NCBI GenBank assembly: GCA_022484595.1
Contig: JAKVLB010000008.1
Location: forward strand, 1 to 64,000
Reading direction: 5' to 3'
DNA length: 64,000 nt
DNA from: Mageeibacillus sp.
GTDB taxonomy: Bacteria; Bacillota; Clostridia; Saccharofermentanales; Saccharofermentanaceae
Part shown: positions 10,293-18,279 of the stretch, in pieces
Numbering within the stretch: position 1 is the stretch's first letter
Layout: every line of letters starts with the position of its first letter
Translations under genes and position numbers: made by a program
The notes under the pieces: model-generated
The model's input: the letters and a program-made list of their open reading frames with translations, nothing else
What the model was told of the DNA's origin: nothing
Database searches by the model: none

Positions 10293-10467
10293 CTAAAAAT
10301 ACAAAAAAAGCGGTAAATCAAATTATGTTTTTGTGCAGTTTTTACAGTATAGCATTCAAAATAGCAAAATATGTCAAATTAGGCTCAATTATTGCAGCAA
10401 TTAGTCAATAAAACTTCCCATATACAAAAAGAAGATCATTCAGAATTTTTCAAAGGATTACCGCCCG

Positions 10468-10511
10468 ATAAAATAAAAACAGCCGCGAACCCGACAGGTC
10501 CGCAGCTGTTT
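10468..10511 (-). terminator. Terminator of the 2-oxoacid oxidoreductase operon
   Basis: Minus-strand stem AAACAGCTGCG / CGCGGCTGTTT (11 pairs, one mismatch) with a 13-base loop, followed by TTTTTATTTTAT. It lies about 30 bases after the gamma-subunit stop. Confidence 0.8.
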
Positions 10512-10540
10512 CACGATTGCCGGAATAAAAACGGCAGCTC

Positions 10541-11080
10541 TTATTTCGCGTACTCGGCACCCTTATCAAATGCCGTCATATTTGCAGGAATCATTCCATG
10601 CTTACGTTCAGGCAGAATCTGGTAAAGTGACTTCTCAAACGAATCGCGGGAGAAACACCCCGTTGCCGTTGAAAGACAGCCTACCATCGATATAGGTGCG
10701 AACATCATCTTGCCAAGCTCTGAAGCGATATCGGAAGCCTTCATCGGAATGAACTTGATGTCGGTCCTTGTCGGCTTGATGCTGATCAGTGACGAATCAA
10801 TTATGAGCAGTCCGCCCGGTTTGAGCTGCTGTTCAAACTTCTCCATGGAAGGCTGGTTCAGGCAGATAACGACATCCGCGTCATTTACGACCGGTGAACC
10901 GATAGCGGAATCGGAAATAACTACAGAGCAGTTAGCCGTGCCGCCGCGCATCTCAGGTCCGTATGACGGAAACCATGATACTTCTTTGCCTTCGTAGAGA
11001 GCAGCCTCTGCAGCCATCTTTCCCGCAGACAGAATACCCTGCCCGCCGAAGCCTGCGAAAATAATAGAAAAATCAATCAT
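10541..11080 (-). CDS. 2-oxoacid:ferredoxin oxidoreductase, gamma subunit
   Basis: 179 residues. Gamma subunit of the pyruvate:ferredoxin oxidoreductase superfamily, which cleaves CoA-dependently a 2-oxoacid to acyl-CoA, CO2 and reduced ferredoxin. Family signature: AGFGGQGILSAGK at residues 9-21 and PSYGPEMRGGTANC near 38-51. It is the last gene of the delta-alpha-beta-gamma operon, with an ATGA overlap with the beta gene. Subunit order and annotation habit point to a branched-chain (Vor) or 2-oxoglutarate (Kor) enzyme; the substrate cannot be settled from sequence alone. Confidence 0.9.
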   Translation of the reverse strand: MIDFSIIFAGFGGQGILSAGKMAAEAALYEGKEVSWFPSYGPEMRGGTANCSVVISDSAIGSPVVNDADVVICLNQPSMEKFEQQLKPGGLLIIDSSLISIKPTRTDIKFIPMKASDIASELGKMMFAPISMVGCLSTATGCFSRDSFEKSLYQILPERKHGMIPANMTAFDKGAEYAK

Positions 11081-11898
11081 TTCTTCACCTCCGCAACATT
11101 GACACCCGCGTTATCAACCGGTCTTGTACCGCTGACATACTTGCCGTCAGCGTCGAAAACAAGGTCATTTCCCTTGTAGCATCCGAGCGGATATTGCTTG
11201 ATCATATTCTCCTTGAGCCAATCCATTGCCGGAAGCGGCTCTTTGCCCCAGTTTGTAGGGCATGTAGAAAGAAACTCAACCATGGAGAAACCGATGTTAT
11301 TCTGCTGAACCTGGAAAGCCTTCTTAATAGCCTGCTTTGCGTTCTGAATATTCTTGAAGTCAGTAACGCATACACGCTCAATATAGGCAGAACCCGTCAG
11401 ATTAGACAGAAGCTCCGAAACATTGATCGGATATCCCTGATAAGACTGGTCACGGCCAAACGGAGAAGTCGTTGTAACCTGTCCGAGAAGCGTAGTAGGC
11501 GCCATCTGGCCAGAAGTCATACCGTAAACGGCGTTGTTCACGAAAAACACAGTGATTTTCTCGCCTCTTGCAGCAGCATGAATAATCTCGGCCGTTCCGA
11601 TTGAAGCCAGATCTCCGTCTCCCTGATATGTGAAAACAACGTGATCCTTGAGATTTCTCTTGATTCCCGTTGCAACCGCAGGTGCACGTCCGTGTGAAGC
11701 CTGAACCATATCGTTGCTGAAATACTCATATGAGTTATAAGTGCATCCAACCGATGCGACACCGACAGCCGACTCAAGCAAATCCATCTCTACCATGGTC
11801 TCTGCGATTAAGCGGTGTATAATACCGTGACAGCAGCCGGGGCAGTAATGGAAGGGTTTTGTTGTGAGTCCCTTTGTAGGCTCGAAAACTATAGCCAT
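11077..11898 (-). CDS. 2-oxoacid:ferredoxin oxidoreductase, beta subunit (TPP-binding)
   Basis: 273 residues. Binds thiamine diphosphate. The TPP motif GDGD (in YQGDGDLASIG) is followed about 30 residues later by NNAVYGMTSGQM, and FHYCPGCCHG near residue 17 is the substrate-site segment of the family. Its ATG overlaps the alpha-subunit stop in TGATG. Part of the four-gene operon. Confidence 0.93.
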   Translation of the reverse strand: MAIVFEPTKGLTTKPFHYCPGCCHGIIHRLIAETMVEMDLLESAVGVASVGCTYNSYEYFSNDMVQASHGRAPAVATGIKRNLKDHVVFTYQGDGDLASIGTAEIIHAAARGEKITVFFVNNAVYGMTSGQMAPTTLLGQVTTTSPFGRDQSYQGYPINVSELLSNLTGSAYIERVCVTDFKNIQNAKQAIKKAFQVQQNNIGFSMVEFLSTCPTNWGKEPLPAMDWLKENMIKQYPLGCYKGNDLVFDADGKYVSGTRPVDNAGVNVAEVKK

Positions 11899-12989
11899 CA
11901 GAAATTACCTCCTTGCGTCATTTTTCCCTCGTGAATTGCGACAATCTTGTCGAGGATTTCTTTCTGTGTAGGAAGATTTCCGCCGAGTCTGCCATGGAAA
12001 TAGCATGGTTTCTTTCCGGCGCATCCAAGTCTTACATCCTCGATCATCTGACCGGCATTGAGCTCGACATCAAGGAAAGCCTTGACGTTGGGCATATCTG
12101 CAGTCTTGCTGATTATCTCGTACGGGAACGGCCAAAGCGTAATAGGGCGAATCATTCCGACCTTAATACCAAGCTCAGCCGCCTGTCTGATGACGTTGCG
12201 GGATATTCTTGAGCATGTGGAGAAAGCTGTGATAACAATCTCAGCATCCTCAAGACCAATAGCCTCGTAACGGACTTCGTTAGCTTTTACAACATCATAC
12301 TTTGCCTGAAGTTCAAGATTCTTGCCCTCAAGGACATCCGGATCAATATAGATGGATGTGATTGTGTGGTGATCAGACTCGCCGTTTCTTCCGGCTGCTG
12401 CCCATGGCTTTGCAACCGTCTCGATAGTCTCTTCATCACGGAACGCAACAGGCTCCATCATCTGACCGAGTGTACCGTCCCCGAGAATCATTACGCACAT
12501 TCTGTACTTATCTGCGAGGTTAAATGCCTCTACTACAAGCTCATACAGCTCCTGAACAGATGCCGGTGCAATAACGATATTGCGATAGTCACCATGTCCG
12601 CCGCCCTTTGTTGCCTGGAAATAGTCACCCTGTGCCGGCTGAATTCCGCCGAGACCCGGGCCTGCTCTGACAATATTTACAACAACTGCAGGAAGCTCTG
12701 CACCCGCTATATACGAGATGCCTTCCTGCTTAAGGGATATTCCCGGCGAAGATGAGGATGTCAGAACCCTGAATCCCGCTGATGCCGCGCCATAAACCAT
12801 GTTGATAGCCGAGACTTCACTCTCTGCCTGAACGAAGTTACCGCCGATCTGCACCATCTTCTTGGCCATATAGTGCATAACCTCAGTCTGAGGCGTAATC
12901 GGGTAACCGAAATAGTTACGGCAGCCGGCTCTGATTGCTGCTTCGGCAATGACTTCATTGCCCTTCATCAATACTCTTTTCTGTGCCAT
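11898..12989 (-). CDS. 2-oxoacid:ferredoxin oxidoreductase, alpha subunit (VorB/KorA type)
   Basis: 363 residues. Alpha subunit with GNEVIAEAAIRAGCRNYFGYP and ITPQTE near the start, the pyrimidine-binding domain of the TPP site, and a C-terminal transketolase-like domain (AFSTCSRISRNVIRQAAELG). Databases usually call this N-terminus 3-methyl-2-oxobutanoate dehydrogenase VorB, which would link it to Val/Leu/Ile catabolism or reverse synthesis; leu and ilvE genes lie 7-15 kb away. AGGAGG supports the start. It follows the delta gene by 24 bases. Confidence 0.92.
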   Translation of the reverse strand: MAQKRVLMKGNEVIAEAAIRAGCRNYFGYPITPQTEVMHYMAKKMVQIGGNFVQAESEVSAINMVYGAASAGFRVLTSSSSPGISLKQEGISYIAGAELPAVVVNIVRAGPGLGGIQPAQGDYFQATKGGGHGDYRNIVIAPASVQELYELVVEAFNLADKYRMCVMILGDGTLGQMMEPVAFRDEETIETVAKPWAAAGRNGESDHHTITSIYIDPDVLEGKNLELQAKYDVVKANEVRYEAIGLEDAEIVITAFSTCSRISRNVIRQAAELGIKVGMIRPITLWPFPYEIISKTADMPNVKAFLDVELNAGQMIEDVRLGCAGKKPCYFHGRLGGNLPTQKEILDKIVAIHEGKMTQGGNF

Positions 12990-13013
12990 TTAAAATCCTC
13001 CTAAGAACCTAAC

Positions 13014-13229
13014 TCAGAAACGCTCAACCGTAATAACCACATCAGGACACTGTGTCGCGCAGAATGTGCAACCAATGCAACCGTCAGGATTTACACAGGT
13101 AACGGGGTGATAACCCTTAGCATTTAGCCTGGTCTTGTCAAGCTCAAGGATTTTCTTCGGGCAAGCAGCTACACATAGTCCGCAGCCCTTACACAGATTC
13201 TCATTGAAAGTCACTTTACCTTTAGCCAC
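13014..13229 (-). CDS. 2-oxoacid:ferredoxin oxidoreductase, delta subunit (2x4Fe-4S ferredoxin)
   Basis: 71 residues from a GTG start. Two cluster motifs: CKGCGLCVAACP and CIGCTFCATQCP. It passes electrons from the TPP site to ferredoxin. The ORF track starts 47 residues earlier, but that extension has no homology-like features and would overlap the promoter, while GTG has GAGGGAGG 7 bases upstream and gives the normal length of this subunit. First gene of the operon. Confidence 0.92.
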   Translation of the reverse strand: MAKGKVTFNENLCKGCGLCVAACPKKILELDKTRLNAKGYHPVTCVNPDGCIGCTFCATQCPDVVITVERF

Positions 13230-13286
13230 AAAAAACCTCCCTCTAAAGCCGGCACAATACATCCGGCCCCAAAAAATATTTAATCG

Positions 13287-13315
13287 ATTATATACTTCTG
13301 AAACTACAAGTGCAA
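13287..13315 (-). promoter_or_regulatory. Promoter of the 2-oxoacid oxidoreductase operon
   Basis: Minus strand TTGCAC, 17 bases, perfect TATAAT. The roughly 50-base leader contains a small GCCGG/CCGGC hairpin (about 13248-13267) of unknown significance. Confidence 0.65.
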
Positions 13316-13350
13316 ACCTTATGGATTTTTGACAACAGTGCGAAAATAAA

Positions 13351-13377
13351 GCGGCGGTGCCAAATGACACCGCCGCC
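13351..13377 (-). terminator. Terminator of the SPFH gene
   Basis: Perfect 9-pair stem GCGGCGGTG / CACCGCCGC with an 8- to 9-base loop, followed on the minus strand by TTTATTTTC. It separates the SPFH gene from the oxidoreductase promoter. Confidence 0.85.
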
Positions 13378-13398
13378 GACTGAAAGATTTATTGAATC

Positions 13399-14730
13399 TT
13401 AGATCTTTGTACCGCACTCCGGGCAGAACTTTGGCATAGCGCTGCCGTCTGCCGGCTTCCATCCGCACTTAGGGCAGGCAGAAGGAGCTGCCGCAGGTGC
13501 CGGCTGTCCGCAATTGCTGCAGAACTTACCGGTGTTTCCCGTCTGTCCGCAGCCGCATGTCCAGCCTGCCGATGCAGGCACTGCCTGAGGCTGTCCGCAG
13601 TTGCTGCAGAATTTGCCTGTGTTGCCTGTCTGACCGCAGCTGCATGTCCAGCCTGCCGGTGCAACCTTAGCTGCCTGAGCTGCCTGCTGCTGCTGTGAAA
13701 CTACGCCAAGAGCTGAAGCAGTCGCGTTGTTGCCGCCAAGTCCGCTCATCATTCCCATACCCATGAAACCGTTAACTGCTCCGTTGGCATTGCCGCCTGC
13801 GAGCTTCATAGCTTCCGTCTGGCCCAAAGCAACCTGCGCTGCGAGAGCGGACGCGTCGGAACCGTACAGCTTCGATGTATCAATCTGCTCAATTCTCTCA
13901 CGAGACTTATCGTCAGGTGTTACGCCGCCTATTGCGACCGCCTCAACTACAATTCCTCTTGCCTGAAGCCAATCTTCGTCCAGACAGTCTCTCATATAGT
14001 TACGGAGTTCTGTCCTGTGGGAATCAAGAGTTGAATAAACAACCTTATCTGAAGTAGCAAGCTTGTTGAGTGCTTCCGAAATGTGATCCAGGAACTCAAG
14101 ACGGGGCTGCTGAGGCTGAGGAGGTGTTCCCATAAAATCAACACTTAAGTACTGATCCCTCACGTTTCCCGCAACATTTCTGAAGAACGTTACAGGATCG
14201 GTTACCTTATATGAGAATGTACCGTTAAGTCTGATATAAATATTGCGATATTCAGGATCAGGATAAGCGAGAGGAGTAGCAGTACCAAAGTTCTGGTCTC
14301 TCAACTCAAGCATATTTATGAAATAAACTCTCTGCTGTTTTGCAATCTCGCCGCCCATCTTCATACGATCCCAGATCTCTCCGACAGACTTCTTGACATT
14401 CTCGCCGAAATCCTTATTGGCAAGGATAGAAGGCGAAGATGAAGTATCCCATTTGTAATAACCGCTCTTGGTTACACAATCAACAACCTCGCCGCCATCA
14501 ACAAGAAGCAGCGCCGCACCCTCAGGTACAGCTATAACGGAACCGTTCGAAATTACCTCTGAACTTCCCTTGTTCTTGCCCTTCTCCATCTTGTTGGCAC
14601 CCTTCCTTACAAGAATGTCAGAACCCAACGAATCACACGTAAAGAACTCTAAATACTGGTCTGCTACAGTACTGGAGACAGAACTCCCGACGACAGAGGC
14701 AATATTCCCTACCATGCTAATCAATCCCAT
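13399..14730 (-). CDS. SPFH-domain protein with C-terminal zinc ribbons (YdjI-like)
   Basis: 443 residues. The N-terminal 300 or so residues form an SPFH/band-7 domain of the virion-core/YdjI type (LRDQNFGTATPLAYPDPEYR, later LDHISEALNKLA). A Gly/Ala/Gln linker follows, then two near-identical 29-residue ribbons (WTCxCGQTGNTGKFCSNCGQ) and a third, different ribbon CPKCG...CPECG at the end. Bacterial relatives act at membranes, often with phage-shock or stress proteins, but the role of this subgroup is unknown. AGGAGG precedes the start. Single-gene unit with its own promoter and terminator. Confidence 0.85.
   Translation of the reverse strand: MGLISMVGNIASVVGSSVSSTVADQYLEFFTCDSLGSDILVRKGANKMEKGKNKGSSEVISNGSVIAVPEGAALLLVDGGEVVDCVTKSGYYKWDTSSSPSILANKDFGENVKKSVGEIWDRMKMGGEIAKQQRVYFINMLELRDQNFGTATPLAYPDPEYRNIYIRLNGTFSYKVTDPVTFFRNVAGNVRDQYLSVDFMGTPPQPQQPRLEFLDHISEALNKLATSDKVVYSTLDSHRTELRNYMRDCLDEDWLQARGIVVEAVAIGGVTPDDKSRERIEQIDTSKLYGSDASALAAQVALGQTEAMKLAGGNANGAVNGFMGMGMMSGLGGNNATASALGVVSQQQQAAQAAKVAPAGWTCSCGQTGNTGKFCSNCGQPQAVPASAGWTCGCGQTGNTGKFCSNCGQPAPAAAPSACPKCGWKPADGSAMPKFCPECGTKI
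13502..13658 (-). repeat. Tandem 87-base repeat encoding duplicated zinc ribbons
   Basis: Two copies of an 87-base unit (starting at 13502 and 13589) encode the same 29-residue ribbon with few amino-acid changes but several silent ones, so the duplication is real but not very recent. Confidence 0.8.
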
Positions 14731-14775
14731 ATATATATCCTCCTAGATATTTCCGGCCATACGACCGTTTGGTAA

Positions 14776-14804
14776 ATATTATCATTTATATAATATTTTA
14801 ACAA
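14776..14804 (-). promoter_or_regulatory. Probable promoter of the SPFH gene
   Basis: Minus strand TTGTTA, 17 bases, TAATAT, about 45 bases before the start codon. The region is AT-rich, so chance matches are possible. Confidence 0.4.
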
Positions 14805-14809
14805 TAAAT

Positions 14810-14833
14810 AAACACAGCAAAATTGCTGTGTTT
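14810..14833 (-). terminator. Terminator of the ABC exporter/P-loop operon
   Basis: Perfect 10-pair stem AAACACAGCA / TGCTGTGTTT with a 4-base loop, followed on the minus strand by TATTTATTGTT. It starts 35 bases after the P-loop gene stop. Confidence 0.7.
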
Positions 14834-14867
14834 AATTGGCAATCTTAGCAAAATACAGTATACCGGA

Positions 14868-15548
14868 TCAATATGTATAACTTATACACCTGCTCATCCT
14901 GAAAAGCTCAGGAGCACGGCATTTAAATGATGCGGCGTTATCAATATTATCCATAATGCAGGTAGCAACAAGAGGCACTCCCGTAATAACACCTGCATCC
15001 AATACCATCTGCTCACCTTCCTCTATCATATCAAGTGTTGTCTCTTCAAGAAGATTCGTGTTATTGATATAACCATCGATACCGAATCCCGCAGCAGTAG
15101 CAAGTTCAGAAGTCATCTGCGCTATCTGTCCGGGAGTTGACGTAAAAGGTCGCAGGGCATTAACCGCCATAAGTATCCTAGTATCGCAGTTCTCGATTCT
15201 TTTCTTAAGAGAACCTAATACCGTCGCACCCATATCCTCTCCGCCTATGTCGAATATGCCCATGTATTCCTCATCGTCGAAAACTACGTACATCTCCGCC
15301 GGCAGAACCGGAGCATCGACGTTGGAACCCGCGTACATAGGACTTATAACCCGTATGCCGTTCTTTTCGAGCAACGGAGCGCAGTCGGAAGAACGGTAAA
15401 ACGGATTCACAATATCCATGTCCGCAATGAGTATCTTGCTGTCAGGGTGGCTTCTTCTCTGGGCAAGCGACATATTGACAGAAATCTCTGATTTGCCGCT
15501 TCCGTAAGCACCTATTATTATTGTGAGCCTGTTATTATCGTAAAACAT
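14868..15548 (-). CDS. P-loop ATPase coupled to an ABC exporter
   Basis: 226 residues from M21 of the ORF track. The start is set by TGATG overlap with the permease stop. Walker A is GAYGSGKS at residues 13-20; ADMDIVNPFYRSSD resembles the switch/Walker A' region of MinD/ParA/ArsA-type SIMIBI ATPases, and FDIGGEDMG fits Walker B. No helicase or kinase motif is seen. I do not recognise a named family. Being the third gene of an ABC-ATPase/permease operon suggests a role in control or assembly of that transporter, but this is inference from position. Confidence 0.65.
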   Translation of the reverse strand: MFYDNNRLTIIIGAYGSGKSEISVNMSLAQRRSHPDSKILIADMDIVNPFYRSSDCAPLLEKNGIRVISPMYAGSNVDAPVLPAEMYVVFDDEEYMGIFDIGGEDMGATVLGSLKKRIENCDTRILMAVNALRPFTSTPGQIAQMTSELATAAGFGIDGYINNTNLLEETTLDMIEEGEQMVLDAGVITGVPLVATCIMDNIDNAASFKCRAPELFRMSRCISYTY

Positions 15549-16573
15549 CAGTTCAGGTCTTTCTTTCTGAAGATTGCATAACCGCCGCAGGCAAAAATTG
15601 CGGACCATACGATTGATTTAATATTGTACTGAAACATAAGGCTCTTATAGCTCACTTCGCAGCCGTCAATATCAGCCAGATCATCGTCATCAAACCAGAA
15701 AGGCGATTCCGTAAAAAATGTACTGAAGTTGTTCACAAAGCCGTCATGCAACGTAGTTCTGCTGTAATCCATAGAACTTATATTCGCTGTCACAAACTCT
15801 CTGCCAAGACCTGCATTCGTAAGCAGATAAAAAGGACGACCGACATACCAGCCGAAAGAGAAAACATCCTTTCTCTCCGGCACATAGTCATCATAATCGT
15901 CTTGGCCCTGATCCTTCATCTTATCGGCATAATCCTCGCAGAGATCAATGTACGCTTCGCCGGTTTTTCTGGAATATGAATATGACGTGGCAAGCAGACC
16001 TGCCAGACTGAACGACATTACAAAGACGACACACAGAATCACAACAGCGGCGCGGCTCTTGATAACAAGCGCCAATGCAGTAAACAGAATAGTCATGCCT
16101 ATAAGTGACAGCAAAAGCGTAAGAAGTCGAAGCAGCATCTCTCCATGATTTACATTTACATCAAAAGACGAGACAGCAAGAGCCAGAAAACCTGTAGATA
16201 CGTAAACTACAGACAGCGCCGCTATGACGGAAACCTGAGAAATGATCGTTGAGAAGAACACGTCAGCCCTGCTGTGTCCGGCGGTTATTTTGTTGCGGAT
16301 AAATCCGTCCTTATAATCCCTTCCGACGAACAGGGATGAGAACAATGCGATAACCATGGGCAGATTGCTGTAGAAGTAACTGACTACAAACCAGTTCAAA
16401 AGTTTGGTCGCAGAAAGCGAACCATCAATCAGACCGAACGAGTCTCCGTAAGTGGAAATTAATTCCATTGCAATAACAACCGTCAATGGACATATTATTG
16501 AGAATGCAAGCATGAAATATATGGCTTTGCAGCTGAGAATTCTCTTATATTCAAACTTAAGTAAATCAAGCAT
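15548..16573 (-). CDS. ABC transporter permease (ABC-2 type)
   Basis: 341 residues from M19 of the track, chosen because GGAGGTGAGACAC precedes that ATG. Six hydrophobic segments are visible, with the first preceded by LLKFEYKRILSCK, typical of ABC-2 exporters of the bacitracin/lantibiotic type, and a large extracellular acidic loop (DQGQDDYDDYVPER). It overlaps the ATPase gene by 8 bases. Likely exports a drug, peptide or lipid; the substrate is unknown. Confidence 0.8.
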   Translation of the reverse strand: MLDLLKFEYKRILSCKAIYFMLAFSIICPLTVVIAMELISTYGDSFGLIDGSLSATKLLNWFVVSYFYSNLPMVIALFSSLFVGRDYKDGFIRNKITAGHSRADVFFSTIISQVSVIAALSVVYVSTGFLALAVSSFDVNVNHGEMLLRLLTLLLSLIGMTILFTALALVIKSRAAVVILCVVFVMSFSLAGLLATSYSYSRKTGEAYIDLCEDYADKMKDQGQDDYDDYVPERKDVFSFGWYVGRPFYLLTNAGLGREFVTANISSMDYSRTTLHDGFVNNFSTFFTESPFWFDDDDLADIDGCEVSYKSLMFQYNIKSIVWSAIFACGGYAIFRKKDLN

Positions 16574-17471
16574 GTGTCTCACCTCCGACAAGTCCGACAA
16601 AGTAGGATTCAAGGTCTGTCTCAACATTATGCATGTCAGTTACCGCGCAACCCGCGCCGGAAGCCAAAGAAGCAATTGCCGCTATGTCAACTGAGCCGTG
16701 AATGGTGATTTTGCCCGGATTTGTATTCTGCTCGGCATTATAGCCGTTGGACACAAGTGCCACCAGAAGGTCACTTGTCTTATCAGTAGTAACAACAAGA
16801 AGCTTCTCACCGGCATTCTCAATATCTTCAGCCGTAGCTTCCTTGACAATCCTTCCGCCCTCGACGAAAGCAAAATCGGTAGCGAGCTTTGAAAGCTCCG
16901 AAAGAATGTGGCTTGAGATAACAATAGTGATATTCTTCTCGCGCGAAAGTCTGATAAGAAGATCCCTTATCTGAATAATTCCCTGCGGATCAAGTCCGTT
17001 TATCGGCTCATCCAGAATAAGCATCTTGGGGTCTCCTACTATAGCCATGGCAATTCCGAGACGCTGTCTCATACCGAGCGAGAACTTTGCGGCTTTCTTA
17101 CGGCCCGTGCCTTCAAGACCTACAAATTTCAGCGTATCATCAATTGATGAATCGTCACTGATCCCGAGATTGATGAACTGGAACTTGAGATTCTCTCTGG
17201 CTGTCTTGTTCATATAAATTGAAGGAGTCTCGACGAGAGCGCCGATTGAGCCGATTTCTTTTCTGTCGAAACCATATTCAACCGTTCCGGAAGTCGGGTA
17301 CTGAAGACCGGTCATAATACGCATTATGGTCGTCTTACCGGCGCCGTTCTTTCCTACAAGTCCGTAGATCGAACCCTTTTTGACTTCAAAGCTGACATTC
17401 TTAAGCACATGATGACCACCATATGATTTCGATACATCCGTAGCTTTGAAAAGTATAGATGAGTCTTCCAT
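16566..17471 (-). CDS. ABC transporter ATP-binding protein (BcrA-like)
   Basis: 301 residues. Walker A GKNGAGKTT, signature FSLGMRQRLG, Walker B LILDEPINGLDP, and an H-loop in ISSHILSEL. The C-terminal 90 residues are the accessory domain of BcrA/NatA-type exporters. GGAGG precedes the start. Forms the exporter with the next gene. Confidence 0.9.
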   Translation of the reverse strand: MEDSSILFKATDVSKSYGGHHVLKNVSFEVKKGSIYGLVGKNGAGKTTIMRIMTGLQYPTSGTVEYGFDRKEIGSIGALVETPSIYMNKTARENLKFQFINLGISDDSSIDDTLKFVGLEGTGRKKAAKFSLGMRQRLGIAMAIVGDPKMLILDEPINGLDPQGIIQIRDLLIRLSREKNITIVISSHILSELSKLATDFAFVEGGRIVKEATAEDIENAGEKLLVVTTDKTSDLLVALVSNGYNAEQNTNPGKITIHGSVDIAAIASLASGAGCAVTDMHNVETDLESYFVGLVGGETHA

Positions 17472-17547
17472 ATATCCTCCACAACTATAAAATTATACGG
17501 ATGTATGATAGCACATAGCTATTTTTAATTCCACGATATAAAGTCCG

Positions 17548-18108
17548 TCATTTTCTGACAAGTTTGCCTGCACGCTCGCCTATCATTACGGCGATTACAA
17601 GTTTTACAATATCCGGAATAATGAACGGAACCACGCACATTCCTATTACAGCCGCAAGTCCTATAGGACCTGTCTGGCGTCCGTAGACTACGATAAACCA
17701 GATGACGCCTACCGTGTACAGAACAATCTCAAAGGCAAGAGAATTCAGAACACCCCAGAGGATTCTGTGTTTATAATCGGATTTAAGTCTGCTGAAAATT
17801 AACTTTTCGAGCATAAAGTAGACCAGCCCTGCGATTATAAATCCGATGAGAAAGCCGCCGGTAGGTCCTATAAATGCCGACGGGCCGCCTTTGAATCCGG
17901 CGAATACCGGCAGACCGACAAGACCCATGAGAAGGTAGACTGCGATCGCGACCGTTCCGCGTGCGCCGCCGATAGACATCAGAATCGCAAGAATCGCCAT
18001 AGTCTGCAGCGTAAAAGGAACCGGACCCAGCGGGATTGATATCCACGAGCAGACAGTTATGAGTGCTGCGGAGATTGCGATAAGTACAAGATTGTAAGTT
18101 TTAGACAT
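17548..18108 (-). CDS. bioY: Biotin ECF transporter S-component
   Basis: 186 residues with six membrane segments. BioY signatures: IPLGPVPFTLQTMAI near residue 26 and GPSAFIGPTGGFLIGF near 77. It captures biotin outside and works with a shared EcfA-A'-T module that is not in this window, so it is a group II ECF S-component. A BirA-type operator overlaps the start codon and the -10 box, which supports biotin as substrate. Confidence 0.95.
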   Translation of the reverse strand: MSKTYNLVLIAISAALITVCSWISIPLGPVPFTLQTMAILAILMSIGGARGTVAIAVYLLMGLVGLPVFAGFKGGPSAFIGPTGGFLIGFIIAGLVYFMLEKLIFSRLKSDYKHRILWGVLNSLAFEIVLYTVGVIWFIVVYGRQTGPIGLAAVIGMCVVPFIIPDIVKLVIAVMIGERAGKLVRK

Positions 18109-18160
18109 TGTAAACCTCTTTCGTTTTAATGTTTACAATTATACACATTTCTATTGTAAA
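18107..18160 (-). promoter_or_regulatory. BirA-type biotin operator over the bioY promoter
   Basis: ATTGTAAAC (18107-18115) and GTTTACAAT (18131-18139) form a perfect 9-base inverted repeat with a 15-base spacer, matching the known biotin repressor operator layout TTGTAAAC-N15-GTTTACAA. The site covers the ATG, the ribosome site (GAGG) and the end of the -10 TATAAT (18138-18143). A third half-site ATTGTAAA lies at 18153-18160. Established knowledge: BirA with biotinyl-AMP binds such sites to repress biotin genes. Confidence 0.85.
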
Positions 18161-18218
18161 TGCACTACATATTTATATTAACATTTCGATATCCTGTTTG
18201 CTTGTAAATCTGCATTTA

Positions 18219-18248
18219 TTTACTTATGTATGCTCAGATTGATATAAT
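18219..18248 (+). promoter_or_regulatory. Promoter of ddh
   Basis: TTTACT, 18 bases, perfect TATAAT, with the start codon about 31 bases downstream of the -10. Divergent from the bioY promoter. Confidence 0.55.
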
Positions 18249-18279
18249 GGGGACAAATATATAAACAAAGGAGTTCATT

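Noticed and set aside
13248-13267. Riboswitch in the oxidoreductase leader
   Set aside because: Only one 5-pair hairpin in a 50-base leader; not enough structure.
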